Shown here one piece after another: positions 1 through 13,201 of a DNA stretch of 64,000 nucleotides (positions are counted from its first letter, which is position 1; each line of letters opens with the position of its first letter). The position numbers and the translations under genes are program-made. Source of the stretch: Hoplostethus atlanticus (taxonomy: Eukaryota; Chordata; Actinopteri; Trachichthyiformes; Trachichthyidae); NCBI GenBank assembly GCA_034670405.1, contig JAXDDX010000039.1, forward strand, positions 388,001 to 452,000. Direction: 5' to 3'. Under the pieces are notes generated by a model. It searched no databases. It was not told where the DNA came from and saw only the letters and a list, made by a program, of their open reading frames with translations.

Positions 1-2120
1 TCAATGCAACTTTCCACATCAGAAGAGCCACATTCTACATCATTCAAGACTGATGAACAGACAGTGACAAAAAAATCAGAAACATCCTTGGCCACTGAAG
101 GTATCAAATCCACAAGTACCATTACCACTCAGAGTCAATATTCGCCTGATACAGCTCCATCGACTACTTCTGGACAAATACAACCTACAACGAACATCTC
201 CACATCACTGACCCCAACTACACAGCAGACAACAGAGAATATGACATCAACTCTGAGCTCCACAAGCACCACTAATGTACTTACAGTCACACCATCTACC
301 ATTCAATCAACTTCTGTCAACCAAAACACTACAGAGACAATCAGTACAGCTTCTACAGTTTCTCCCAAAATCACAAGTTCGACTCAAACTACTGCTGTCC
401 CTAAGATTGCCACAACAACAAATGGAAGTGATGTAACAACAGCAAATGTTTCTTTTACAAGTCCACAAACATCTTCAACATCCCAAGGTACGTCTTCTGC
501 CACACAGGAGTCTACTTTATCCACGACAAATGTCACCAAAGTGACAAACGAATCAGTGAAATCCTCCTCCACTTCAATGCCATCCAGCACACGGCACACT
601 TCAACGCAGCTTAGTGGGGAAACAACACAAAATACTGTTCAGACGCCAACCTCTACTGATGTCACATCGGTAACTCCAGCTACCAATGTAACAACCACTG
701 ATGTTACCACAGCAAACCTGACTACTTCAACTTCATTTAATAGTCCCCAAACATCTTCAATGCAACTTTCAACATCAGAAGAGCCACATTCTACATCATT
801 CAAGACTGATGAACAGACAGTGACAAAAAAATCAGAAACATCCTTGGCCACTGAAGGTATCAAATCCACAAGTACCATTACCACTCAGAGTCAATATTCG
901 CCTGATACAGCTCCATCGACTACTTCTGGACAAATACAACCTACAACGAACATCTCCACATCACTGACCCCAACTACACAGCAGACAACAGAGAATATGA
1001 CATCAACTCTGAGCTCCACAAGCACCACTAATGTACTTACACCATCTACCATTCAATCAACTTCTGTCAACCAAAACACTACAGAGACAATCAGTACAGC
1101 TTCTACAGTTTCTCCCAAAATCACAAGTTCGACTCAAACTACTGCTGTCCCTAAGATTGCCACAACAACAAATGGAAGTGATGTAACAACAGCAAATGTT
1201 TCTTTTACAAGTCCACAAACATCTTCAACATCCCAAGGTACGTCTTCTGCCACACAGGAGTCTACTTTATCCACGACAAATGTCACCAAAGTGACAAACG
1301 AATCAGTGAAATCCTCCTCCACTTCAATGCCATCCAGCACACGGCACACTTCAACGCAGCTTAGTGGGGAAACAACACAAAATACTGTTCAGACGCCAAC
1401 CTCTACTGATGTCACATCGGTAACTCCAGCTACCAATGTAACAACCACTGATGTTACCACAGCAAACCTGACTACTTCAACTTCATTTAATAGTCCCCAA
1501 ACATCTTCAATGCAACTTTCCACATCAGAAGAGCCACATTCTACATCATTCAAGACTGATGAACAGACAGTGACAAAAAAATCAGAAACATCCTTGGCCA
1601 CTGAAGGTATCAAATCCACAAGTACCATTACCACTCAGAGTCAATATTCGCCTGATACAGCTCCATCGACTACTTCTGGACAAATACAACCTACAACGAA
1701 CATCTCCACATCACTGACCCCAACTACACAGCAGACAACAGAGAATATGACATCAACTCTGAGCTCCACAAGCACCACTAATGTACTTACACCATCTACC
1801 ATTCAATCAACTTCTGTCAACCAAAACACTACAGAGACAATCAGTACAGCTTCTACAGTTTCTCCCAAAATCACAAGTTTGACTCAAACTACTGTTGTCC
1901 CTAAGATTACCACAACAACAGATGTAACCACAACAAAGCTTACATTTAGCAGTCCACAAACATCTTCAACTAAAACAACTAAATACTCGACAGCACTGAC
2001 CACAATGGCTGAGACATCAGCTGTAACAAACAGTACACATCCACTTACGCCAGTGATCGTCCAGTCAACACCTACCATCAGCGCGTTCTCAACTGCCACC
2101 ATGACATTGACAACTCTCAG
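1..2120 (+). repeat. 750-bp coding tandem repeat, array A
   Basis: Copies begin at 4, 760 and 1510. The spacings are 756 and 750 bp; the first copy carries six extra bases (gtcaca, near 284-289) that add two codons without a frame change. Copies are nearly identical base for base. The last one diverges after about 1880 into a unique Thr-rich end. The unit is 250 residues, almost entirely Thr, Ser, Pro, Asn, Gln and Val, as expected of a mucin O-glycosylation domain. Confidence 0.95.
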
Positions 2121-5100
2121 CTCTAATGGACCCAATATCACCACAGCTGGAATTGGTGAGTTTTTCTGCCCCCACATACTGCTCTTCATAATTTTGTAAC
2201 CACTAAAAATAATGTAAAAAGTTGGTTACAGGACTTTTAACAACAGGCATTGTCTTGTGAATGAATTAGTTTTCTTTATGTATTGATCCTCCTCTATGCA
2301 CGTAAAATAATGGAATCATAATCCTTTGCAGATAGTGGAAAAGTACCAACAAGAAAAGCAAATATTTCTTTGGAAATCATGAAGACATTTCAGGCTGCCT
2401 ATAATAATATAAGCTCACCTCAGTCACAAGAATTCATCAAAACATTGACAAAGGAGGTACGACATTTTTTTGTGTGTTTTGTGTGATCTGATAATCATTA
2501 AACAATAAGTGATGATGAAGCAGGGAATATTTTCTCATACCATATAATTACAACAACTGACACTGTTGACAAATGTTATCTACCAATTATTTAATTGTTT
2601 CTCTTCTGCTTTCTAGTTTTTTGTTTTGATATATATATCTATCCTTTGAATGTCTGTATTTATTGTCATCATCATGTTATAGTACGAGCTGTCCTGTGTT
2701 GTCTTGTTTCCAGCTCAGTGCTCTATGCAAAGAGGCAAATCCAGAGAACTTCAAAAGTGTAGAAGTCTTCAAATTAATGTAGGTTATCATGAACTTCATT
2801 GGCACTTTTTGAGTGTTAATTTATCACAAAAAAAGATGAATACACTTTGATCAGGTGCAAGCTGTTCTCATGTGGCAATATCTATTTTTTCTTTTCTTGC
2901 TGTAGCCGAGGAAGTGTTATTGCAGAGTCCATAGTGCAATACAACTATTCAAACAGCGAAACTCAAATCAACATTATCAACACTGAACTAGATGGCATGT
3001 TGACTAATATCTTGAATGACACAAGCAACCTAAACAGGATTGGTCAAGCATTTGGTAATGTGAGCGTGCAGCTCAATGGAGTTATCTTGCAGCCAACTGA
3101 CATTAAAAGTGAGTATATCATGAGTCAAATATAAACGTGCATTATTCCAAACATTGCTGCTTTGCACAGTAAACTTGTCTTACAATATTTATCATTTATC
3201 AGGTGGTATTCATACAAAATGATAAACTCATACATTTTTTAATCAAACAGACATCACAGACCTGAAGCCTTTTATTAACTGCAGTGGGTTTGTTGGTTAC
3301 ACTGCTGAAGTTATTAATGGTAGCTGGCAGTGTGTTGGACCTTGTAAAACAAATCCTAACTACTGTCATCAGCAAGGAGAATGTCGGAATGACGTTAAAA
3401 CTGGGCCTATCTGTAGGTAAGCCAGAAAACTAAGTGTCATTATTCTGATTATCTTAATTGTGTTTGAATCCAGTTGAATCAATTAACTCATGTTCCCCTC
3501 ACATAGGTGCTATGAGTCTCCCCTGAAGCAGTATTATGGCCAACAGTGTGACCTTTTCCGCTGGGGTACAACATCCATGGCCACTGAAGGTATCAAATCC
3601 ACAAGTACCATTACCACTCAGAGTCAATATTCGCCTGATACAGCTCCATCGACTACTTCTGGACAAATACAACCCACAACGAACATCTCCACATCACTGA
3701 CCCCAACTACACAGCAGACAACAGAGAATATGACATCAACTCTGAGCTCCACAAGCACCACTAATGTACTTACACCATCTACCATTCAATCAACTTCTGT
3801 CAACCAAAACACTACAGAGACAATCAGTACAGCTTCTACAGTTTCTCCCAAAATCACAAGTTCGACTCAAACTACTGCTGTCCCTAAGATTACCACAACA
3901 ACAAATGGAAGTGATGTAACAACAGCAAATGTTTCTTTTACAAGTCCACAAACATCTTCAACATCCCAAGGTACGTCTTCTGCCACACAGGAGTCTACTT
4001 TATCCACGACAAATGTCACCAAAGTGACAAACGAATCAGTGAAATCCTCCTCCACTTCAATGCCATCCAGCACACGGCACACTTCAACGCAGCTTAGTGG
4101 GGAAACAACACAAAATACTGTTCAGACGCCAACCTCTACTGATGTCACATCGGTAACTCCAGTTACCAATGTAACAACCACTGATGTTACCACAGCAAAC
4201 CTGACTACTTCAACTTCATTTAATAGTCCCCAAACATCTTCAAAGCAACTTTCCACATCAGAAGAGCCACATTCTACATCATTCAAGACTGATGAACAGA
4301 CAGTGACAAAAAAATCAGAAACATCCTTGGCCACTGAAGGTATCAAATCCACAAGTACCATTACCACTCAGAGTCAATATTCGCCTGATACAGCTCCATC
4401 GACTACTTCTGGACAAATACAACCCACAACGAACATCTCCACATCACTGACCCCAACTACACAGCAGACAACAGAGAATATGACATCAACTCTGAGCTCC
4501 ACAAGCACCACTAATGTACTTACACCATCTACCATTCAATCAACTTCTGTCAACCAAAACACTACAGAGACAATCAGTACAGCTTCTACAGTTTCTCCCA
4601 AAATCACAAGTTCGACTCAAACTACTGCTGTCCCTAAGATTGCCACAACAACAAATGGAAGTGATGTAACAACAGCAAATGTTTCTTTTACAAGACCACA
4701 AACATCTTCAACATCCCAAGGTACGTCTTCTGCCACACAGGAGTCTACTTTATCCACGACAAATGTCACCAAAGTGACAAACGAATCAGTGAAATCCTCC
4801 TCCACTTCAATGCCATCCAGCACACGGCGCAGTTCAACGCAGCTTAGTGGGGAAACAACACAAAATACTGTTCAGACGCCAACCTCTACTGATGTCACAT
4901 CGGTAACTCCAGTTACCAATGTAACAACCACTGATGTTACCACAGCAAACCTGACTACTTCAACTTCATTTAATAGTCCCCAAACATCTTCAAAGCAACT
5001 TTCAACATCAGAAGAGCCACATTCTACATCATTCAAGACTGATGAACAGACAGTGACAAAAAAATCAGAAACATCCTTGGCCACTGAAAGTATCAAATCC

Positions 5101-5232
5101 ACAAGTACCATTACCACTCAGAGTCAATATTCGCCTGATACAGCTCCATCGACTACTTCTGGACAAATACAACCCACAATGAACATCTCCACATCACTGA
5201 CCCAACTACACAGCAGACAACAGAGAATATGA
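4..5232 (+). CDS. Membrane-mucin-like module A: PTS array, SEA, EGF-like, then a second PTS array (partial)
   Basis: Likely part of a MUC3/MUC17-type transmembrane mucin, a heavily O-glycosylated epithelial surface protein. Proposed exons: 4-2155, 2332-2456, 2714-2778, 2906-3108, 3251-3416 and 3507 onward, all with GT-AG borders and matching phases. The first exon encodes almost three 250-residue Thr/Ser/Pro repeats. The next three encode a SEA domain with the autoproteolysis motif Gly-Ser-Val-Ile-Ala (Gly codon 2910-2912, Ser 2913-2915). Exon 3251-3416 is a Cys-rich EGF-like segment. The last exon begins as in module D (a Cys-Tyr-Glu-Ser-Pro start at 3508) but, where D enters its membrane segment, switches in frame at about 3570 into new PTS repeats. 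Loss of one C near 5200 closes the frame at 5232. There is no start codon or signal peptide in the window; the 5' end lies upstream. No membrane anchor is seen. Alternative: two gene copies joined by misassembly. Confidence 0.7.
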
Positions 5233-5560
5233 CATCAACTCTGAGCTCCACAAGCACCACTAATGTACTTACACCATCTACCATTTCAATCAACTTCTGT
5301 CAACCAAAAACACTACAGAGACAATCAGTACAGCTTCTACAGTTTTCCAAATCACAAGTTTGACTCAAACTACTGTTGTCCACTAAGATTACCACAACAA
5401 CAGATGTAACCACAACAAAGCTTACATTTAGCAGTCCACAAACATCTTCAACTAAAACAACAAATACTCGACAGCACTGACACAATGGCTGAGACATCAG
5501 CTGTACAAACAGTACACATCCACTTACGCCAGTGATCGTCCAGTCAACACCTCATCAGCG
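3571..5560 (+). repeat. 750-bp coding tandem repeat, array following block A
   Basis: The array enters mid-unit at about 3571, directly after the EGF-side exon, and has unit starts at 4243 and 4993 (750 bp apart). These copies read Lys instead of Met in the unit-start pentad, so they form a subfamily distinct from the copies at 760, 1510 and 13952-16202. After about 5200 single-base losses accumulate, and by 5560 the match is barely recognisable. Confidence 0.9.
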
Positions 5561-6499
5561 CGTTTAACTGCCACCTGACTTTCAACTCGTCTAATGACCC
5601 ATATCACCCCAAAATTTTCCCAAAAACCCTTAATCAATCTTTTCCCAAATTTCCAAACCAAAAAAGGAAAATCAAAAAAAAAGTTTTTTTCGTCCCCAAA
5701 ACCCAACAACAAAATTTTAAAAAAAAAGGGGAATTTTTTTTACAATAAAAAAACACCCAAAGGGGACCCCTTTTAACCAAAGGGGCCCTTTTCAAAATGT
5801 CCAAAGAAAACAATTGAAATTCCCCCACTCAATGCCCCACACCCCAGTTCCAACCAAACTTGGGAAAAACACAAAATATGTCAAAACCCAACTTGATCAC
5901 TTAAACCAAAACCAATTCAACTCATAACACAAACACTATCAATTTTATGCCCCAACAAATTAAAAATTTCCAAAGAAAACACCTCAATTAATTCTTAAGG
6001 AAAAAACTTTAAAATTTCCCCCCGAAATATCAAACATTTAAAACCACAAAGATATTGCTAAAAGCTCCTACACTAATTCTACCAATTTAACAAACCTTCC
6101 CACACAAAAACCCCAAACCCGCAAACAGATATCAAAAACTTGATCAAAAATTTTTATTACACACTTAAATTTAACCTACCAAAACATACAGGCAAACTTT
6201 TAATTTTCATTCCAATTTTACTAAACTAGTTGTACAAAAACCCCCCAAAAAAATAACACCCTATTACATAAACTTCTAACAAAATAAATCTCGCCAATGA
6301 CCAAAACTAAATGCTAAAAAGTACACCCACTTGCCGGATCTACAAACCTAAAGGGTTAAATAATGAAGGGTTTTAATGGAAATTTACCATGGATTTTTTT
6401 TTGCCACATAACTTAAATTTTCATTTAAAATATGAAAAGGTTACAATTTAAAAAATTTTTGTTTTTGAAGAATTTTTTTATTATTATGCCTCTATTAAA

Positions 6500-7320
6500 A
6501 ATCAACTTCAAATGGAAAAGAAAAGCAAAAATTTTTTTGGAAATCATGGAAAATTAGGTGAAAAAATTATATACAACCAATTTAAAAAATTACCAAATAA
6601 TTTTTTTTTTTTTTTTTTTGTTTTTAACATCTTAATAATATGATTCAGGATATTTTCTTACCTGTTTCAACTGAAAATGGGAAAATTTTTCTCAATTATT
6701 AATTTCTTTCTTTTTTCTTTTTTGATTTTTATTAATTTTTAATAAGTGCCTTTTTTCTGTTTAAAACTATCCTCTAGCAAAGGAAATCCGGAACTTCAAA
6801 CTGGAATTTTTATTAAAATGGTACTAATTATTATTAAAAAATTTTTTTTTTTAATAAAAAAAATATGGTTCTAATATTAAACATGCCAAACGATTTTCTT
6901 TTTTTTGCCGGGTGTTATTTTCAGGGCCCTGGATAAAACAAAACAAACCAATTAAATTTCCATTAAGCTTGACTAATTTTTGAAAAACAACCACAAACTT
7001 TCAACATTGGAAAGGGAAAATCAAATTTAACCAAACCCCAATTTTTAAAATTTTTATCAAGTCAATAAAATTAACAATTTTTAAGTAATTTTTAAAATTT
7101 CATTTCGGTCATACAAGAACTAATAATATCCCCCTTTTTAAAAAAACAAGGGAAAAAACTAAGTTTTATAACCCCAAAATTTTTTAAAATCCCAATATAA
7201 TGGTATGGCTTGGATTCAAACAAAAAATTAAAACCCATGGGTTTTTAAACTTAAAAGGGCCCTTAAAGGAACACAAAAAAGGGTTTCGATTATTTTTTTT
7301 TAAATTCAACAATAATCCCC
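6500..7320 (+). pseudogene. Corrupted SEA/EGF exon block B
   Basis: Short matches to block A occur in the same order. A word like the first SEA exon (gaaaagcaaa...ggaaatcatg) is at about 6517-6549. A word like the second SEA exon (gcaaaggaaatccggaacttcaaa) is at about 6777-6800. A remnant of the cleavage-site exon (gtgttattttcagggcc) is at about 6913-6930. Intervening sequence is homopolymer-rich and cannot be translated. It shows that a further module lies between A and D, but no coding claim is made. Confidence 0.55.
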
Positions 7321-8989
7321 ATGAACCCCTACATAAACAGAGTCCCCCTTAGCATTATCCCCAAAACCCCCCTTTTAAACAAATTTACCTAAATAAGCAA
7401 AAACATAAACAATCAGATCTAATATTCCAAAAACCATCGTAACACAAACCCAAGAATCCCACAACCCCCCCACCCAGGAAAAAGAAAATCAAACCTCCCC
7501 AAGACCCAATACACCTCTACCATTCAAAACTTTCACCAAAACACCACAAGAATCAACACTTCTACAATTTCTCCCAAAACCAATTGACCCAAATACTGTT
7601 CCCTAAAACCCCCAAAAAAATAAAACAAAATTTCTTTTAAATCCACAACCTAAAAGTATGTCACACATTTTAAATTAATCCACACAAATTCCAAAACCCA
7701 AAAGATTTGAAACCTTCCACTTAACCATTCCACCCAGGCAAAAAGCAGTTTATAACAACCAAAACCCTTACTCAACCTTACTACTTGTAATACCCTAAAA
7801 CTAGTTAACAAACTGAATTCCAAACCTTAATTTTCCCAACAAACAACAAACCCAAAAGAAGACCCCTTTTTAACACAAACTTAACAGCATCAAAAATGAA
7901 CATCTTGCCACTCAAACAAAAACAAATACATTAGTCCAAATCCTACGCCTCAACTCTTTTCCAATACCACAACCCAAATGAAATTTAACAACCAGAATCT
8001 TTACAAGAACAAAACTTCACATCAATACTCAAGCCCACAAATTACACTACCCAATTCACAATGACCAAAAAACACAGAAATTTTACACTTCACCATTCCA
8101 CAAACCACAACGACCAGTAGGTCCAAAGATACTTCAAACCAATTACTGATGTCACAGTATTTCCTTTTCAATTACAACCAACATGTAAACCCTGCACACA
8201 ACTTCATTTAAGTCCCAAAATGTCACAAAGCAACTAAACATCAGAAGAGCCCTCTCACTCATCACTAGAACAGACATCACATAGTGGAAACACCAAAAAG
8301 TTCAACCACCTACATGCACTCATGGTCAATATCGTACCAAGCACCACCTATTGGAAAACAACCCAAGCATCTCTTTTAATGACCCAAATACCAAACAACT
8401 TAAAATCATAACTCTTACTCACAGCAAGACTATGAACATACCTCTAAATAATCATCCTTGGCACAAAGTATCAAACCACAAGTACAATTTTACTAGTCCA
8501 ATATTCCTTTGACCAACTACTTTAAAGATTACCACAACAACAATCTCACCCAAAAAAACTACACATTACAAAAAACTCAACTTAGGCTAAGACATATACT
8601 TAACCAATCATTGAACAATTCTGTCAACAACAATACACACATGACCAGTTACCCTTTACTCTACCAACTAGTTTACTCCATCTGTTGCAACTTACACAAA
8701 AACATTATCCACCACAGCAAATGTAGTTTCCCCACATACTCTCTAATTTAAACACAAACTGATAAAGTGGAAGGTTTAAAAACAGACATTACTTGGCATG
8801 TGAGTTTTTATGTATTCCCTAGCCGTTAATATGACTAACTTTCAATGTGCAAACTATACAAAACTTTACCATTTGGGAAATTGGAGTTCAGCCCACAATA
8901 TTCTAATTTCAAACACAAAATAATCAAAAATACAAGGGGAAGACATTTTTAAATGTTTGTGACTGAAATTAAAATTGTGATAAGCAGAA

Positions 8990-9790
8990 ATAAAACAATA
9001 TATTCACAATGACATAGTGGAAAAGTACACAAAAATAAAATTGTTTTCTGCTAACGTTTGTGCCTTTATATTTACTCATCAAAGAACTTACATTTGCAAA
9101 GTTTCGACCTTTTTTCTTGGGGATTAAAACTTAAAATGTGAATCTGCAAATTATGAGGTATTCATCATGGACCTTTAAAATAATATTACAAAATAGAAAT
9201 CATTTGTTTTTTGGGTTTCTTTGTAATTATTTTGTTTTTTCTGTATCATAATGTTATTGAGAGTCCATAGTTCAATTACATCAACCTCAACTCAAAAGGC
9301 ATTCACCACTGAAAGGTAGAGTTACAATTAATTGTAGGAAAAAGCAAACCCAAAAGGACTTTTATTGAATTTTACCCAAGATAACTTTGTCAGGAACCTG
9401 ACTATGAGGAATATCTAATTGTTAACTCTTAACCGATGCTTATTCAAAGATATTGTCAATAACTGTTACAGAAATAATTAACGTTTTCACAATGATTTAC
9501 ATTTTTTAATCAACAACATGCCAACCTAAAGGTTTTTTCAAGCAGTGGTATGTTGGTACTGCTGAGGGTTTTTTGCAGCCAATGTAAGGGTTTAACAAAA
9601 TTAAACTTTTACACAACAGTTTCAATACTTAAAACTGGCCATCTATATCAGAAATTTTGTGTATTCATCTAATATAAACTCAATATTTTTAATCCACTTG
9701 AATCAATCTAACCTTTTTCACTCACATAGGTTTGGTTACCTGAAATATTATGGTCAACATGTGTTTACCCTGTACAAATCCTACACTGTA
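8990..9790 (+). pseudogene. Corrupted SEA/EGF exon block C
   Basis: The word gacatagtggaaaagtac (about 9010) corresponds to the start of the first SEA exon. The stretch at about 9251-9295 (gttattgagagtccatag...) corresponds to the cleavage-site exon. Positions 9524-9565 echo the EGF exon, and 9725-9768 (cacataggt...tattatggtcaacatgtg) echo the following exon with its acceptor. Spacing resembles the intact blocks, but frame and many bases are lost. It is the third of four exon blocks in the locus. Confidence 0.6.
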
Positions 9791-12700
9791 TACAAGCAAA
9801 TGACCTTAACTCAGTCTATATTCCTGATACAGCTCAAACAATTTCATACATCCAAAAACATTTCTACATCCGTAACTCAACAACCAGTCAAAATAGACAT
9901 CTGAGCTCCACAAGCATAAATGTACTTAACCAATTACCTATCATCTGACAAATCACTGCCATGAAATCAAACAAGTCCCACCCCAAATCAATTCGCCAAA
10001 CACTGCCGTCAAACCCAAAAACAACACAAGAATACTCCAACAACACAATGTCTTACAACCAAACATCAAAATCAACAACTCGCTCCACACACAGCACTAT
10101 AACTACAATTACCAAATCACAATTCGTCAAAAACTCTACTCAAACCACCCGACAGGGGCTTCAACGCAGTTTAAACAAACACAAAATACTGTCCAAGCCC
10201 CACACAATGAACGTATCAGAACAAAATGATTTAACACAGCAAACCTACACTTCAATCATTTAAAGTCCCCAAAGGATCTTCAAAGCAATACAACTCAAAG
10301 ACCCGATCTAATCATTCATCTCATGACACCAGTACAATCAAAACGATCTTTGGAACTGAAATACAAATCACGTTCACCCAACTCTCAGATGTCAATTTCC
10401 TAAAGACCATCACTATTCTACAAACAACCACAACAACATCTCATCATGCCCAAATTTAAAAAAACAACAGTAAGAGCACAATCTGATACAAGATGATAAT
10501 ACATACAAAAAACATTCAATCACTTGGCCAACAAAACCACAGACATAACACCATCAATTTCCAATCACAGTCCACTCACATACTTCTCCAACCCACAACA
10601 ACAAATACTGAAACAACAGCAAAAGTTTTACATCACAAATCCCAACATCACAAGTACTTTCACACGATCTACTTAATCACGACAAACAACCAAGTGACAA
10701 ACAATCAGTAAATTCCTTTCTCCTAAAATTCACATCGCCAAACTACGCGTCTAGGGAACAACAAAAATGGAATGTAACCACTGAGCAATTGTACTTTCCA
10801 TCCAGAAACCACTATCCAAACGCACTGCCCAACCAAATATTTCCAAATCAAACAATCAACATCAGTGAAACCTCCACCACTCACAATCAGCAACGCACTT
10901 CAAAAACTGAAACTCCCCTAAGTATCAATTCAACTTTCATTCCCTGAATCATTACCTAAACCACACTCATGCCTTTGAACAACAAACCACACCATCATCT
11001 ACTAATCACATCAAAGCAACCAACATCAGAGAAAACATTAAACTCCCAAAACGAAAAAAGCACTACACAATACATTCAAATCCTCCCAAAACACCAGACA
11101 ATCACAGTCTTCACAGTCACAAATCACAAGTAACAACTCCTGTCTAAATTCACAACAACAACACTAAGTCATAAACCAAATTCTCCTACAAGCACAAATG
11201 ACTCAACTCCAGTCACAGCTCCACTACACACAGGAGTCTACATCACAAATTGTACCAAAGCCACAGAACATAATCACTCCACTATTTCCCCCAACAGGTT
11301 ACTTCAACAAACTATTGCCAAATCAACAAAAAATGGAGTGTTCAATCAACCTCAGCAATGTCTTTTTTACCCAGCACCAATGACAACCACGAGTTTACCA
11401 CACGAACGTCAACTTCACTAATGTCACCAAATTAAATGAACTTCCCCACTCAAGTGCCATCACACCAACTTAAGCATTAGTGCAAAACATCAAAAACACT
11501 GTCATCGAACCTTCTACTATGTCACACTAACCCTACCCAAGAAACCTGTGTACAGCCCACGACTACTTCTACAAATACCCCCCAACAACATCTCCAATCA
11601 CTCCCAACTGAACAGCGACAACAACATCAACGAATCTGAGCACACAGCACACAAATAAACCACACCTTATCAACTTTCAACCCAAAAATACAACATCATA
11701 CAGCTCACATTTCCCAAAACTCATTCGACCATCAAATCACCTACCACTCCCCTCACTCCCCAACTAACACCAAAAGAGAAAGAACAACGCAAGTTTTCCT
11801 TTCAAACCCAAAAAATATTAACACCCAATACTCTTCACAACCTGTCACAAACACACAAATAACCAAGTACAACGATCTCAAACACCATTCATGCAACACC
11901 ATCTAATTCCCACTTAAAGGGGAGAACAACACAAATACTTTCATCCACTCTATAACATCAATAGTTACCATCTCCAACAAGGTTACTAAACCCACAATTC
12001 AACACATTCATAAACCTCTCCACTCAATCCCACCCCTCAAACCCCCCCACCCCCCCCAAACACTCATTGACGAAACAACAACAATCAGCACACCTTCCCC
12101 TGATGTATCAACCCATACCATTAACTAACTAGTATACAGCCAAACGATACACACTCTTACCCCCAAACACCAAGAACCTTCAACATCATGACCCAACTAC
12201 ACTCAAGAGACAACAGAATGAAACAATCGAACCACACCCACTAATGTAAACAACATACCATCAATCAACTTCTCAATAATCCCGAGAAACAGTCACAACC
12301 TACGTTTCTCCCAAAATCAAACACGAAAATCTACACTCCCAAGTTCACAACACAAAGAATATTAACCAGCAAAACTTTAAACACACATCTCATTAACAAT
12401 TCGTCCAAACACAGAGAATCATCCTCACATTCACCAAAAACAACGATCAAATACTCTGCCCAAATTGCCAACACAACGGAACTTCAACAGCCCTTGTTTT
12501 AAACCACAAAATGTTCAACCAATGTTTATGCACACAAACTACCACCAATTACAACAAGTAAACACATCAAATCCGACTACTTCACTTCATTAAAGTCCCA
12601 ACATCAGCAATTTACCACTAGGGAAAAAACACAAAATCAGACGAACATACATGACAAAATCGAAACTCCATCCATGAATAACCCTGATACACCATAACCA

Positions 12701-13201
12701 CTACTTCAACATTTAAAACCCAACACATAGACACTTCTCACAAAACAACCAATTCACATCATCCAATCATAACCAACTACAAAAACAAAAGACTATGGAC
12801 ATAACTAATCCACAAGACACTAATCACTTAACTCAACCTACATTAAACACTTTGTATTCCAACACTACAGAACAATAGAACATTTACATTTCCCAATCAC
12901 AACGACCAAACAGAGTATGCACAATGAGCCACAACAACAACTGATATTACACAAATCTTTACAAGTCACCAACACTTCAACATCCAAATACCTTCTTCAA
13001 CAGTTCTCAATCCACAAAAATTTCCCCCAAATGCAAACAAAATGAAATCCCCACCAAAAAATCACACAGGGCCACCAAACCCCTTATAAACAACCAAATA
13101 GTTAGACCAAAACCTTTTATGATTCACAGGAAATCCATACCAATGAAAAACCACTTTAACACACAAACCACTCTTCAAATCATTAAGTCACAAACTTTCA
13201 A

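Noticed and set aside
384..2189. Recurring minus-strand open frames of 71 and 81 residues inside the mucin arrays
   Set aside because: They recur every 750 bp as antisense readings of the PTS repeat and have no start context or domain.
8509..11383. Thr/Asn/Gln-rich open frames in the degraded region
   Set aside because: Composition follows the corrupted repeat and the frames do not align with the intact mucin frame, so they are not genes.
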